In this document: one piece after another, positions 45,656 through 53,421 of the stretch
Position numbering within the stretch: position 1 is the first letter of the stretch
Layout: each line of letters starts with the position of its first letter
NCBI RefSeq assembly: GCF_000243275.1
Contig: NZ_CM001437.1
Location: 1,523,100-1,587,099 of the forward strand
Direction of reading: 5' to 3'
Length of the DNA stretch: 64,000 bases
DNA from: Myroides odoratus DSM 2801
Lineage (GTDB): Bacteria; Bacteroidota; Bacteroidia; Flavobacteriales; Flavobacteriaceae
Translations under genes and position numbers: made by a program
Notes under the pieces: generated by a model
The model's database searches: none
What the model was told of the DNA's origin: nothing
The model's input: the letters and a program-made list of their open reading frames with translations, nothing else

Positions 45656-45688
45656 CAAAGCTAGAAATTATTTTTTTATAAAAAGCAA
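45656..45688 (-). promoter_or_regulatory. Promoter of the short-gene unit (TTG-N22-TAGCTTTG)
   Basis: The -33 TTG is at 45686-45688 and the -7 TAGCTTTG at 45656-45663, with 22 bases between them. Both elements match the Bacteroidota pattern, and it is among the best promoters in the window. It points at the 26-residue short gene. Confidence 0.75.
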
Positions 45689-45714
45689 GTTTTCCAATAT
45701 TTTTAACTCTTTTT

Positions 45715-46428
45715 TTATACCGCTATAATTTCATCTTCTTCTAGGATTTTTTCTCCACGTAAACGCAGTAAGATTTGCGCCACTGCAATGACATCTTTTT
45801 CACAATAGCGTGCAATGCGATCTATGTCGTTATCTTGGTAGTAGACCTGAGCTACATCTGCTCCTGAAATATCATCCTTCGGTGAGGGAATTTGCAAAAT
45901 ATGCGTCAATAATTTCAGCGAGGTATAATGTTTATAATCGCCAAATTTCCACATTTCCATGGTGTCTAAATGCGGAACCTCCCAAGGTTTTTTTCCCATT
46001 AAATTTAATTTCGCAGGTACCTTTAGTCCGTGAATAATCATTCTTCTTGCGATATACGGAAAGTCAAACTCCTTTGCATTATGCCCACACAATAGGTGTT
46101 CTCCACGGTTAAAGTAAGACGTTAGTAGATTCGTAAAATCCGTAAGAATTTTCACCTCCTCTCCAATGAAAGAAGTAGTTCTGAATTGACGGTCTCCCAT
46201 TTTATACGTAAAATAACCAACCGAAAGACAAACAATCTTACCAAATTCTGCCCATATGCCCGCTTGAGTATAAAACTCTTCTGCTGTAATTTCTCCTTTG
46301 CGTTGGTAACGCGTTTTCTCTTCATACAATACTTGCTCTTCCGTTTGGAGCTGTTGAAAATCTTGTTCTTGTGGAACGGTTTCAATATCTAAAAACAAGA
46401 TGTGAGATAAATTAATTCGATCTAGCAT
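45715..46428 (-). CDS. Predicted 3'-5' exonuclease (PolB-like DnaQ fold)
   Basis: A 237-residue exonuclease-fold protein. Exo I is LFLDIETVPQE (about 12-22), Exo II lies in CGHNAKEFDFPYIARRM (about 117-133), and Exo III is the late ARYCEKDVIAVAQI (about 211-224). The three acidic motifs are present in order, so catalysis is likely. I expect a role in DNA repair or trimming. It starts 2 nt after the stop of the serine hydrolase gene, suggesting a shared transcript. Confidence 0.88.
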   Translation of the reverse strand: MLDRINLSHILFLDIETVPQEQDFQQLQTEEQVLYEEKTRYQRKGEITAEEFYTQAGIWAEFGKIVCLSVGYFTYKMGDRQFRTTSFIGEEVKILTDFTNLLTSYFNRGEHLLCGHNAKEFDFPYIARRMIIHGLKVPAKLNLMGKKPWEVPHLDTMEMWKFGDYKHYTSLKLLTHILQIPSPKDDISGADVAQVYYQDNDIDRIARYCEKDVIAVAQILLRLRGEKILEEDEIIAV

Positions 46429-46430
46429 AA

Positions 46431-47591
46431 TTATTTTTTTCGTTGTGCTAACATGGCATACGCTTCATCAATATAGGTATATAAATCATTACTATGTGGG
46501 TCATCTTCTGTTTGCAGTCCTTTAATATGTCCTAAACGAACGATAATAACATTATCTTTTGGCGATACAATGGTAAACTGCCCTAAATGCCCACGCATAT
46601 AAAAGAAATCTTGTCCTTTGTAATTTTTCAACCACCAACCATAGCCATATTCTGGACTAGATTCAAATCGAGGGACAATCGATTTAGCCACAAATGTACT
46701 ATCTAAGATTTGTTCTCCCTTCCACTTTCCAAAGTCTTTATACAACTTACCAAATCGCGCAAAATCTCTAGCTCCACTTGTAAAACAACAATATGATTTC
46801 TCTATTCCGTCTCCTTTGTGGTCGATTTGCCATAACGCATCATTTTCAGCTCCCATTGGTTTCCAAAAATATTCTGACACATAAGCAGCAAGCGTTTGTC
46901 CCGTTGCTTTTTCCAAAACCATGGCCAATAATTGAGTATCCCCACTTTTATAGATAAATTCTTTCCCTGGCTGATCTTTGATATCCAAGCCCAACATCAC
47001 TGCTCGCAGGTCTTTATCAAAATAAGCTTGTGTAACCACTGAAAAGGGACTGTAATACCCTTCATCCCAATCCAAACCAGAAGCCATCGAAGATAAATCT
47101 CCAACTGTTACCTCATTCTTGTATTTTCCTTTTAGCTCTGGAAGATACTGAATCACTTTATCATCTAAACTCTTGATTTCACCTCGTTGCAAAGCTTTTC
47201 CTAAAGCCGCTGACACGACACTTTTTGCCATAGAGAAAGAATTCGTTTTACTATTGGCGGTATACCCATCATAGTAACTTTCATGCCAAACACTATCATT
47301 CTTAATGATTAAAAAAGCAATGGTTTGCAGATCTTTATGAGTACTTGCTAAAACGGCAGTAGATTCAACGGAATTATAATCCTTAGCCACAGGCCAGGGC
47401 TGTGCTTTTCCTGCTGGAATGTCTCGTGTTGGAAAATAGTGATAATCATCCAAGAATGCTGTTTTATATCCATTGAAATAGATGGTTCGCACCGCTGTAA
47501 ATAAGTAATCGACCTTAAACACATAAGCTAAAATAACGATTCCCACGATAAGAATAGCCAGTCCTTTCAGGAATTTCCATAGTATTTTCAT
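46431..47591 (-). CDS. Serine hydrolase of the beta-lactamase/penicillin-binding (class C-like) fold
   Basis: A 386-residue hydrolase. A single N-terminal membrane helix (about 5-25, LKGLAILIVGIVILAYVF) anchors it. The SxxK motif is SMAK (120-123), YKSG stands at the YxN position (about 217), and HLGQF near the C-terminus takes the place of KTG. This is the EstB-like or D-aminopeptidase-like group, not a classical resistance enzyme. Substrate is unknown. It is followed within 2 nt by the exonuclease gene. Confidence 0.88.
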   Translation of the reverse strand: MKILWKFLKGLAILIVGIVILAYVFKVDYLFTAVRTIYFNGYKTAFLDDYHYFPTRDIPAGKAQPWPVAKDYNSVESTAVLASTHKDLQTIAFLIIKNDSVWHESYYDGYTANSKTNSFSMAKSVVSAALGKALQRGEIKSLDDKVIQYLPELKGKYKNEVTVGDLSSMASGLDWDEGYYSPFSVVTQAYFDKDLRAVMLGLDIKDQPGKEFIYKSGDTQLLAMVLEKATGQTLAAYVSEYFWKPMGAENDALWQIDHKGDGIEKSYCCFTSGARDFARFGKLYKDFGKWKGEQILDSTFVAKSIVPRFESSPEYGYGWWLKNYKGQDFFYMRGHLGQFTIVSPKDNVIIVRLGHIKGLQTEDDPHSNDLYTYIDEAYAMLAQRKK

Positions 47592-47703
47592 AACATTTGA
47601 TTCTAGTTGGTAGTTAAATTTACCATTTTTTTTCCTTGTTTGACGGATTTTGCTAGCATTCTTATAAAAACAACAAAATAGTCCCGTATTGCAAAAAGCC
47701 TTT

Positions 47704-47711
47704 TATCTTTG
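47704..47711 (+). promoter_or_regulatory. -7 box TATCTTTG for the O-methyltransferase gene
   Basis: TATCTTTG lies 36 bases before the ATG, giving a leader of about 30 nt. Confidence 0.65.
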
Positions 47712-47746
47712 CAACTTGATTTTCTTAATTTAAATTCGCTTCTTAT

Positions 47747-48388
47747 ATGCACTTTATATCCAAAGAACTCGAAGATTACGCTGCAAACCACAGTGAAAAT
47801 GAACCTGAACTATTGGCACAACTTGACAAAGAGACGCATCAAAAGGTAGTACAACCGAGAATGTTAAGCGGTCATTTTCAAGGGCGTTTTTTAAGTATGA
47901 TTGCTAAATTGGTTCGTCCAACTCATATTTTAGAAATTGGAACCTTTACAGGATACGCAACTTTGAGCCTAGCTGAAGGTTTACAACCTGAAGGAATGTT
48001 AGACACTATTGATGTCAATGAAGAACTATATGACTTTCAACGCAAGTATTTTGATTTATCTCCTTATGGTAAACAAATTACACAACACGTAGGAAGTGCT
48101 TTAGATATCATTCCTCAATTAGACAAAAAGTACGATTTAGTTTTTATTGATGCTGATAAGCAGAATTACAGCAATTACTTTGAATTGATTATTAACAAAA
48201 TGAATCCTGGAGGAATTATTTTATCCGACAATGTATTGTGGTCAGGAAAAGTGATTGAAGAAATCAAAGCCAATGATAAAAGTACACTTGCCTTAGATCA
48301 ATACAATAAACTATTAAAGGACGATCCTCGAGTAGAAACGATTTTACTTCCGATTCGAGATGGGTTAACTGTTTCGAGAGTACGATAA
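47747..48388 (+). CDS. Class I SAM-dependent O-methyltransferase (caffeoyl-CoA/catechol type)
   Basis: A soluble methyltransferase of 213 residues. The SAM loop LEIGTFTGYATLSLAEGL (about 61-78) is followed by TIDVNEE, the catalytic metal-site segment VFIDADKQNYSNYFE (about 132-146), and GGIILSDNVLWSGKV (about 155-169). These are the motifs of the cation-dependent O-methyltransferase family. The natural acceptor is unknown; small catechols are usual. It has its own promoter and a bidirectional terminator. Confidence 0.93.
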   Translation: MHFISKELEDYAANHSENEPELLAQLDKETHQKVVQPRMLSGHFQGRFLSMIAKLVRPTHILEIGTFTGYATLSLAEGLQPEGMLDTIDVNEELYDFQRKYFDLSPYGKQITQHVGSALDIIPQLDKKYDLVFIDADKQNYSNYFELIINKMNPGGIILSDNVLWSGKVIEEIKANDKSTLALDQYNKLLKDDPRVETILLPIRDGLTVSRVR

Positions 48389-48423
48389 AAAAAGGGATTT
48401 GGTTTGAGCCAAATCCCTTTTTT
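48387..48423 (+). terminator. Bidirectional rho-independent terminator
   Basis: AAAAGGGATTTGG pairs with CCAAATCCCTTTT around TTTGAG, with A- and T-runs, between the convergent O-methyltransferase and PAP2 genes. Confidence 0.92.
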
Positions 48424-48424
48424 A

Positions 48425-48994
48425 TTATATCAATTTATCGTTGTATTTTCTTTCAATCCACAAAAAGATTTGATAGAATAGCGTTCCTGATAACAAACCA
48501 AAACAATATCCAGCTAAAATATCAAACGGGAAATGCATGGTCAAATAGATTCTACTATACGCGAATACTAAAGGAAAGATAAACACCAAATAGGCATGTT
48601 TATAGTAACGTCTGAGCACCATAAACATAAAAAGCATATTTGCCATGGAATTTGACGCGTGTCCTGAAAAGAAGCTCAATGACGGGCTACATTTCACTAC
48701 GCGAATCAACGCTTGAATATCTTCTGTATTACAAGGTCTAGGACGAGCAACGGCGTATTTCACTAAATTCGTCATCTGATCTGTAAAGGCAACCAAGCCA
48801 GCTAATAGCAAAATAATAACCCCTAATTTTTTTAGTGATACTTTGCGATAAGTTAAATAAACCAATAGCACAAAAAAGGGTATCCAGTTTAATTGTTTCG
48901 TAATAAACAACCAAAAGGGATCGAAAGTTTCACTTCCTAATCCATTAAAATAAATAAGTAGTTCTTTATCTAATTGTACGAATTGATCTAGCAT
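48425..48994 (-). CDS. PAP2-family membrane phosphatase
   Basis: A 189-residue integral membrane lipid phosphatase. The three-part catalytic signature is complete: KYAVARPRP (about 74-82), FSGHASN (about 108-114) and SRIYLTMHFPFD (about 146-157). The protein has about five membrane helices. Likely substrates are undecaprenyl diphosphate or phosphatidic acid-type lipids. It starts at the last base of the preceding tatA-like stop codon (48994 shared), so the two are coupled. Confidence 0.92.
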   Translation of the reverse strand: MLDQFVQLDKELLIYFNGLGSETFDPFWLFITKQLNWIPFFVLLVYLTYRKVSLKKLGVIILLLAGLVAFTDQMTNLVKYAVARPRPCNTEDIQALIRVVKCSPSLSFFSGHASNSMANMLFMFMVLRRYYKHAYLVFIFPLVFAYSRIYLTMHFPFDILAGYCFGLLSGTLFYQIFLWIERKYNDKLI

Positions 48995-49299
48995 TAATTT
49001 CTTCTTTTAATTGGCCCTGTAATATTTTCGATATCCTCTTTTTGTTTCTCAATTTCTTGTTGGATATCTTTGATAGGGTTGATATCAGCCTCTATATTCA
49101 AAGCGTCTTCAATATCTTTTTTGATGCCTGATTCGTCGGCACTTTTATTGATTTCGTGTTTGATATCATTTGTAGCATTTTTCACTTGAGCCATAAATTT
49201 ACCAAAAGCTCTAGCCATTTCTGGTACTTTATCAGAACCAAAAAGCATTAAAATGACTAATATGATAAAAAACAGTTCTCCTCCTCCTATTCCAAACAT
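48994..49299 (-). CDS. TatA/TatB-like twin-arginine translocase subunit
   Basis: A 101-residue protein with the classic layout: a short N-terminus (MFGIGGGELF), one membrane helix (FIILVILMLFGSDKVPE, with the FG-xx-K-x-PE turn), an amphipathic helix (MARAFGKFMAQVKNAT), and a charged tail. FG followed by KxPE is diagnostic for TatA/B. Whether it acts as TatA or TatB cannot be decided from sequence, and tatC is not in the window. A -7 box (49322-49329) lies 23 bases upstream, and the stop overlaps the PAP2 start by one base. Confidence 0.92.
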   Translation of the reverse strand: MFGIGGGELFFIILVILMLFGSDKVPEMARAFGKFMAQVKNATNDIKHEINKSADESGIKKDIEDALNIEADINPIKDIQQEIEKQKEDIENITGPIKRRN

Positions 49300-49321
49300 A
49301 ACTCTATTTTTAGTTAAGATA

Positions 49322-49329
49322 CAAATCTA
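49322..49329 (-). promoter_or_regulatory. -7 box TAGATTTG for the tatA-PAP2 pair
   Basis: TAGATTTG on the minus strand fits TAnnTTTG and lies 23 bases before the tatA-like ATG. Confidence 0.55.
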
Positions 49330-49338
49330 CAACGTTTA

Positions 49339-50139
49339 TTATTTTTTAGTTGCTTTCTGCTCGTTTAAATTTACTTGTTCTATTGTTAAATTCTTCTGCT
49401 GAGGCTCTTCCTTTATTTTATCTCCTAATAAATCTAAAAATTCTAAGGCTAAAACTCCCGTTCTAGAAGAGATTTTATCTTTCTCAGTAATACCTGCATT
49501 CAAATAACCAGACATAATATCATCATCCGAAACATAGTAGGCAAAACCTACGACGTAGTCTTTAGGAATACTATAATCTTTAATCAGCACGTATTCGTCC
49601 ATGACATTCAAGAACTTATCTTTTCTCATTTCTTGTTTTTCATACTTCAATGCCTTCTTTAGCATAGCTGTACGTCCACTAATCCAATTGACAATTGCAC
49701 TGACAGGAATAATTCCCGATCCCGAAGTAGCGGTATACAATCGGCGTTCTGCAGGCGTATAACGCCTAGCACCTTCTGGAACTAACCCTAAAGAAGAAGA
49801 GGAAATATGAGTAATAACAATTTCGTTTAACTGTCGATTGAGGTCATTGGGTTCAAGCGGAATTAAAACAATATCGCGTTTAAAATCGATATCATCCAAT
49901 ACATAGCGATAACCAATAAACAAGGGGCCTGAAAACATTAAGGTATCCTTTTCTTGTGCTTGAATTGAAAAATACCCTCCTGGTTCCGTTACCAAGGCAT
50001 CACCTGTATTGATATTTGAGACGTAAATCCCTTTCAAGTCCTTGCTTCGAGATACGATTTTCCCTTGCAAAGGCACTCTATTCTGGGCCCACACGCTTAC
50101 TCCTACTATCAACAATAAAAAGGTTAAAACTAATCTCAT
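49339..50139 (-). CDS. Exported protein with carboxypeptidase-regulatory-like domain
   Basis: A 266-residue protein with a signal peptide (about 1-19, LLLIVGVSVWAQ). Residues about 21-95 form a carboxypeptidase-regulatory-like beta domain (VPLQGKIVSRSKDLKGIYVSNINTGDALVTE). The remaining 170 residues contain a helical middle (SAIVNWISGRTAMLKKALKYEKQEM) and no motif I know. It is of a kind common in Flavobacteria, envelope-associated, with no known function. It is followed by the tatA-PAP2 pair on the same strand. Confidence 0.78.
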   Translation of the reverse strand: MRLVLTFLLLIVGVSVWAQNRVPLQGKIVSRSKDLKGIYVSNINTGDALVTEPGGYFSIQAQEKDTLMFSGPLFIGYRYVLDDIDFKRDIVLIPLEPNDLNRQLNEIVITHISSSSLGLVPEGARRYTPAERRLYTATSGSGIIPVSAIVNWISGRTAMLKKALKYEKQEMRKDKFLNVMDEYVLIKDYSIPKDYVVGFAYYVSDDDIMSGYLNAGITEKDKISSRTGVLALEFLDLLGDKIKEEPQQKNLTIEQVNLNEQKATKK

Positions 50140-50270
50140 CTACTAATATATTAATGAAGTCCGTAAAAATATCTTATAAAAGCATAAAGCAAAATTTTAA
50201 TCGTGTAAAGTTATGTTAAATATAAAATTCACCTAGAGGAAACAACTTTTTTCATTTGCCGAATAAAGTC

Positions 50271-50278
50271 TATTTTTG
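50271..50278 (+). promoter_or_regulatory. -7 box TATTTTTG for peptidase E
   Basis: TATTTTTG fits TAnnTTTG and lies 20 bases before the ATG. A TTTG sits 12 bases further upstream, too close for a normal -33 element. Confidence 0.55.
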
Positions 50279-50298
50279 TTCTACTTAATAAAGCAATC

Positions 50299-51006
50299 AT
50301 GAGAAACTTAATCATAGCCAGTACCTCAACAATCTACAATCAAGGATATCTGGAGTACTTACTACCAACTTTACAAAATCATTTCAAAGCAGGTTCAACA
50401 CTTGTTTTTATTCCGTATGCCCGTCCAAGTGGAATTAGTCACGACGAATATACAGCAAAAGTACGCGAAGCATTTCAATCTATTGATGTGCTAGTAAAAG
50501 GATTGCACGAATTTGACGATCCTAAGCAAGCGATTCAAGAAGCTGCGGGAATATTTACTGGCGGTGGAAATACCTTTTTATTAGTAAAACAGTTATATGC
50601 TCACGATTTAGTACAGACCATTACGGAAGTGGTCAACAACGGAACGCCTTATTTAGGTTGTAGTGCTGGAAGCAATATTTGTGGTTTAACGATGGAAACA
50701 ACCAACGATATGCCTATCACTTATCCGCCTTCGTTCAAAACTTTTGGTTTTGTACCGTTCAATATCAACCCACACTATTTGGATCCGATTGAAGGATCTA
50801 CCCATATGGGAGAAACGAGAGAAACGAGAATTAATGAATTTCACACGATAAATTCTCAACCCGTTGTAGGACTAAGAGAAGGAAGCTGGTTAAAGGTTGC
50901 TGGTGACCGCATTATATTAGAAGGAACACTCCATGCCCGTATTTTTGAACAAGGCAAAGCAGCTTATGAGGTTGCACCGAACACAGATCTAAGTGATTTA
51001 AAATAA
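50299..51006 (+). CDS. pepE: Dipeptidase E (alpha-aspartyl dipeptidase, peptidase S51)
   Basis: A cytoplasmic serine peptidase of 235 residues that cleaves N-terminal aspartyl dipeptides. The nucleophile motif GCSAGSNICG has the catalytic Ser near 119, with GGGNTFLL upstream (about 87-94) and the later INPHYLDPIEGS (about 151-162) providing the His. All are family landmarks. It has its own terminator, shared with the convergent tRNA genes. Confidence 0.95.
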   Translation: MRNLIIASTSTIYNQGYLEYLLPTLQNHFKAGSTLVFIPYARPSGISHDEYTAKVREAFQSIDVLVKGLHEFDDPKQAIQEAAGIFTGGGNTFLLVKQLYAHDLVQTITEVVNNGTPYLGCSAGSNICGLTMETTNDMPITYPPSFKTFGFVPFNINPHYLDPIEGSTHMGETRETRINEFHTINSQPVVGLREGSWLKVAGDRIILEGTLHARIFEQGKAAYEVAPNTDLSDLK

Positions 51007-51031
51007 AAAAGCCTGCTAATGCAGGCTTTTT
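51005..51031 (+). terminator. Bidirectional rho-independent terminator after pepE
   Basis: AAAAAAGCCTGC pairs with GCAGGCTTTTT around TAAT. It ends pepE and, from the other side, the tRNA-Gly pair. Confidence 0.9.
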
Positions 51032-51036
51032 GTTTG

Positions 51037-51109
<73 letters not shown>

Positions 51110-51146
51110 AGGTGATGATCTTTAGAAACTTTCATCAAGTTTTTGG

Positions 51147-51219
<73 letters not shown>

Positions 51220-51739
51220 AATTGTGGATGCAAATATAAGGCATTTTTCAAATTTTATGCAAGAAATAAAAAGATATTTTTTTTACATCCGTTTCATTTT
51301 TTTTTCTTCTCACAGAATATCAACGAGATATCCTCAACCAAACGCTTAAAAAAAATCTATTTTCATCCCTTTTTCACCCTAAACCATTGCTTACAACCCC
51401 CTCATCTTTCTTTTTTTTATTTACACAAGTGCATTTCACACGCTGCTCCCCCTAAATTTTATGACAAACGGCGTTTAAATCAGTCTTTTTTCCAAAATAA
51501 AAGCCTACCTCAAACCGCTTTTGACTTGTCAAATACGCAATTTTATCGAACATACTGTATTCATAAAACTAAAAAAAAGAAATATATTTTGCGATTTTAA
51601 AGCCAAAATGTTCAAAATAAAAAACAAAAAAAACCTTCCTATCCCTTTTTAACATTGACTTGCTACATTATTTAGACGACGTCCACATAATTTAAGAGAA
51701 CTTTAAGTTTGTTTGGTTCGGAAAGAACAAAACTAACAC
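51220..51739. other. AT-rich intergenic region, no gene seen
   Basis: About 520 bases between the tRNA pair (which must be promoted from here on the minus strand) and the efflux regulator. Open frames crossing it are Phe, His and Lys rich and run through the tRNA genes, so they are not genes. No hairpin with a U-run or long repeat is visible. Confidence 0.5.
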
Positions 51740-51747
51740 TATCTTTG
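51740..51747 (+). promoter_or_regulatory. -7 box TATCTTTG of the efflux operon
   Basis: TATCTTTG lies 34 bases before the regulator ATG. A TTTG at 51712-51715 is 24 bases upstream, slightly long for the -33 element. Confidence 0.65.
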
Positions 51748-51781
51748 CCGTGTATAATTATTATTAAGAGTTATTTCCATA

Positions 51782-52258
51782 ATGCAATACGATCAAAGAT
51801 TAGTCGATTTGTTTCAAGACTTCTGTGCACATCATGAAGTAGTCTATCATTTCTCGCCTCTTACGGCTCAGATTTACACCTACATCATGTTCAATAACAA
51901 CAGAGACGGCGTTACATTTGACGAACTTGTTGAACGGCTAAACGCTAGTAAAAGTTCCGTATCGACGAGTTTAAATTTACTAATCAGCAACAATCAAATC
52001 GAACATTTCAATAAAATTGACGAGCGGAAGCGGTTTTTTCGTTTAAACTCTAATTTTATTACGACGCGATTAGAGTTGATTAAGAACATGTTAGACAGAG
52101 AATCAGCCTTAACACTCAAACTTAAAGGTTTTGTTGAAGAAGGATTAATTAATTCTAACAACTGTCAAGCGAAGATGAAGCTCTACATTGAGCATCTAGA
52201 AAACAGTAAAATTCAGTTAACAAACACAATAGAAAAATTAAAAAGTACAAACCAGTAA
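51782..52258 (+). CDS. GbsR/MarR-type transcriptional regulator of the efflux operon
   Basis: A winged-helix regulator of 158 residues. The helix-turn-helix lies in GVTFDELVERLNASKSSVSTSLNLLISNNQIEHF (about 40-73), the wing in KIDERKRFFRLNSNF, and the C-terminal half is a dimerising coiled coil. This is the GbsR subtype of MarR-like proteins. It is 5 nt upstream of the adaptor gene in the same operon, and probably represses it in response to a ligand. Ligand and operator are not identifiable. Confidence 0.9.
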   Translation: MQYDQRLVDLFQDFCAHHEVVYHFSPLTAQIYTYIMFNNNRDGVTFDELVERLNASKSSVSTSLNLLISNNQIEHFNKIDERKRFFRLNSNFITTRLELIKNMLDRESALTLKLKGFVEEGLINSNNCQAKMKLYIEHLENSKIQLTNTIEKLKSTNQ

Positions 52259-52263
52259 TTTAT

Positions 52264-53418
52264 ATGAAACGTTATTTGCATACTATCGTTCTTGGTTCTC
52301 TTTCGTCATTAGCCGTAATTTCATGCGGTCAGAAAGAGCAAGCACAAGGAGGGCAAGGTCCAATGCCATACAAAGTTGTTCAAGTTCCAACACAAGATGT
52401 TGTGGGTCATACTTCGTACCCAACTACACTACAAGGTAAAGTTACGAGTAGCGTTCGCGCAAAAATAACAGGATACATCCAAGAGGTGTATGTGGATGAA
52501 GGAGCAACGGTAAAAAAAGGACAACCTTTATTCCGTTTGGAGACTAATATTTTATCACAAAATGCAGATGCTAGTAAAGCAGCAATTAAGACAGCTGAAG
52601 CACAAGTAAATGTAGCACAAGTAAATGTTGACAAATTAATTCCTCTTGTCCAAAAAGGAATTGTAAGTAACATTCAATTGGAAACAGCAAAAGCAAATTT
52701 AGCTAGTGCTCAAAGCCAAGTAGCAGCAGCAAGAGCAACTTACAATAGTGTGGTTGCAAATGTTGATTTCTCTATTGTAAGAAGTCCAATAGACGGTATT
52801 GTTGGAGCTATTGCTTTCCGTGAGGGGGCTTTAATTTCACCTAGTGATCCTACTCCATTAACTACTGTTTCTGACGATAGCGAGGTATTTGCTTATTTCT
52901 CAATGAACGAAAAAGAATACTTTAATTTCTTAGAAAAAATTGAAGGAAATTCGTTAAAAGAAAAATTAGGCCACTTACCAGAAGTGAAGTTACAATTAGC
53001 CAATGGTACGACTTACCAATATACAGGTAAAATCGAAACAATCAGTGGTCAAATTAACACCGCAACAGGTACAGTACAAGTACGTGCAGCATTCCCGAAC
53101 AAAGAGAGAATCTTAAGTACAGGAAATAGTGGTACCTTATTAGTTCCACAAACGTACAAAGATGTGATGGTTGTTCCAGAATCATCTACTTTCGAGCAAC
53201 AAGGACAAGTGTATGTGTACAAAGTAGAAAATGACACCGTAAAATCAACAGCAATTGAAGTGATTGACCGAGTGAACAAATTAGCAGTTGTAAAATCAGG
53301 ATTGGAGAAAGGACAGACTATTGTAGGTACAGGATTAGGTACGTTACGCAATGGTTCGGCTATTACGCCAACGCCAACTTCAATTGAGGAGATTAACAAC
53401 TACAAAACAACATTCTAA
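52264..53418 (+). CDS. RND efflux periplasmic adaptor (membrane fusion protein)
   Basis: A 384-residue lipid-anchored adaptor bridging the pump and the outer-membrane channel. The lipoprotein signal ends in LAVISCGQKEQ (Cys near 21). The barrel-sandwich hybrid opens with VRAKITGYIQEVYVDEGATVKKGQPLFRLE (about 64-93). An alpha-helical hairpin (about 98-155) follows, then the closing lipoyl half VRSPIDGIVGAIAFREGALIS, a beta-barrel, and a membrane-proximal domain. This is the HlyD/AcrA family. The pump gene begins 3 nt later. Confidence 0.96.
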   Translation: MKRYLHTIVLGSLSSLAVISCGQKEQAQGGQGPMPYKVVQVPTQDVVGHTSYPTTLQGKVTSSVRAKITGYIQEVYVDEGATVKKGQPLFRLETNILSQNADASKAAIKTAEAQVNVAQVNVDKLIPLVQKGIVSNIQLETAKANLASAQSQVAAARATYNSVVANVDFSIVRSPIDGIVGAIAFREGALISPSDPTPLTTVSDDSEVFAYFSMNEKEYFNFLEKIEGNSLKEKLGHLPEVKLQLANGTTYQYTGKIETISGQINTATGTVQVRAAFPNKERILSTGNSGTLLVPQTYKDVMVVPESSTFEQQGQVYVYKVENDTVKSTAIEVIDRVNKLAVVKSGLEKGQTIVGTGLGTLRNGSAITPTPTSIEEINNYKTTF

Positions 53419-53421
53419 ACT

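Noticed and set aside
46431..47591. A beta-lactam resistance gene
   Set aside because: The SxxK motif is present but the third motif is HLG and the protein is an anchored EstB-like hydrolase, so resistance is not supported.
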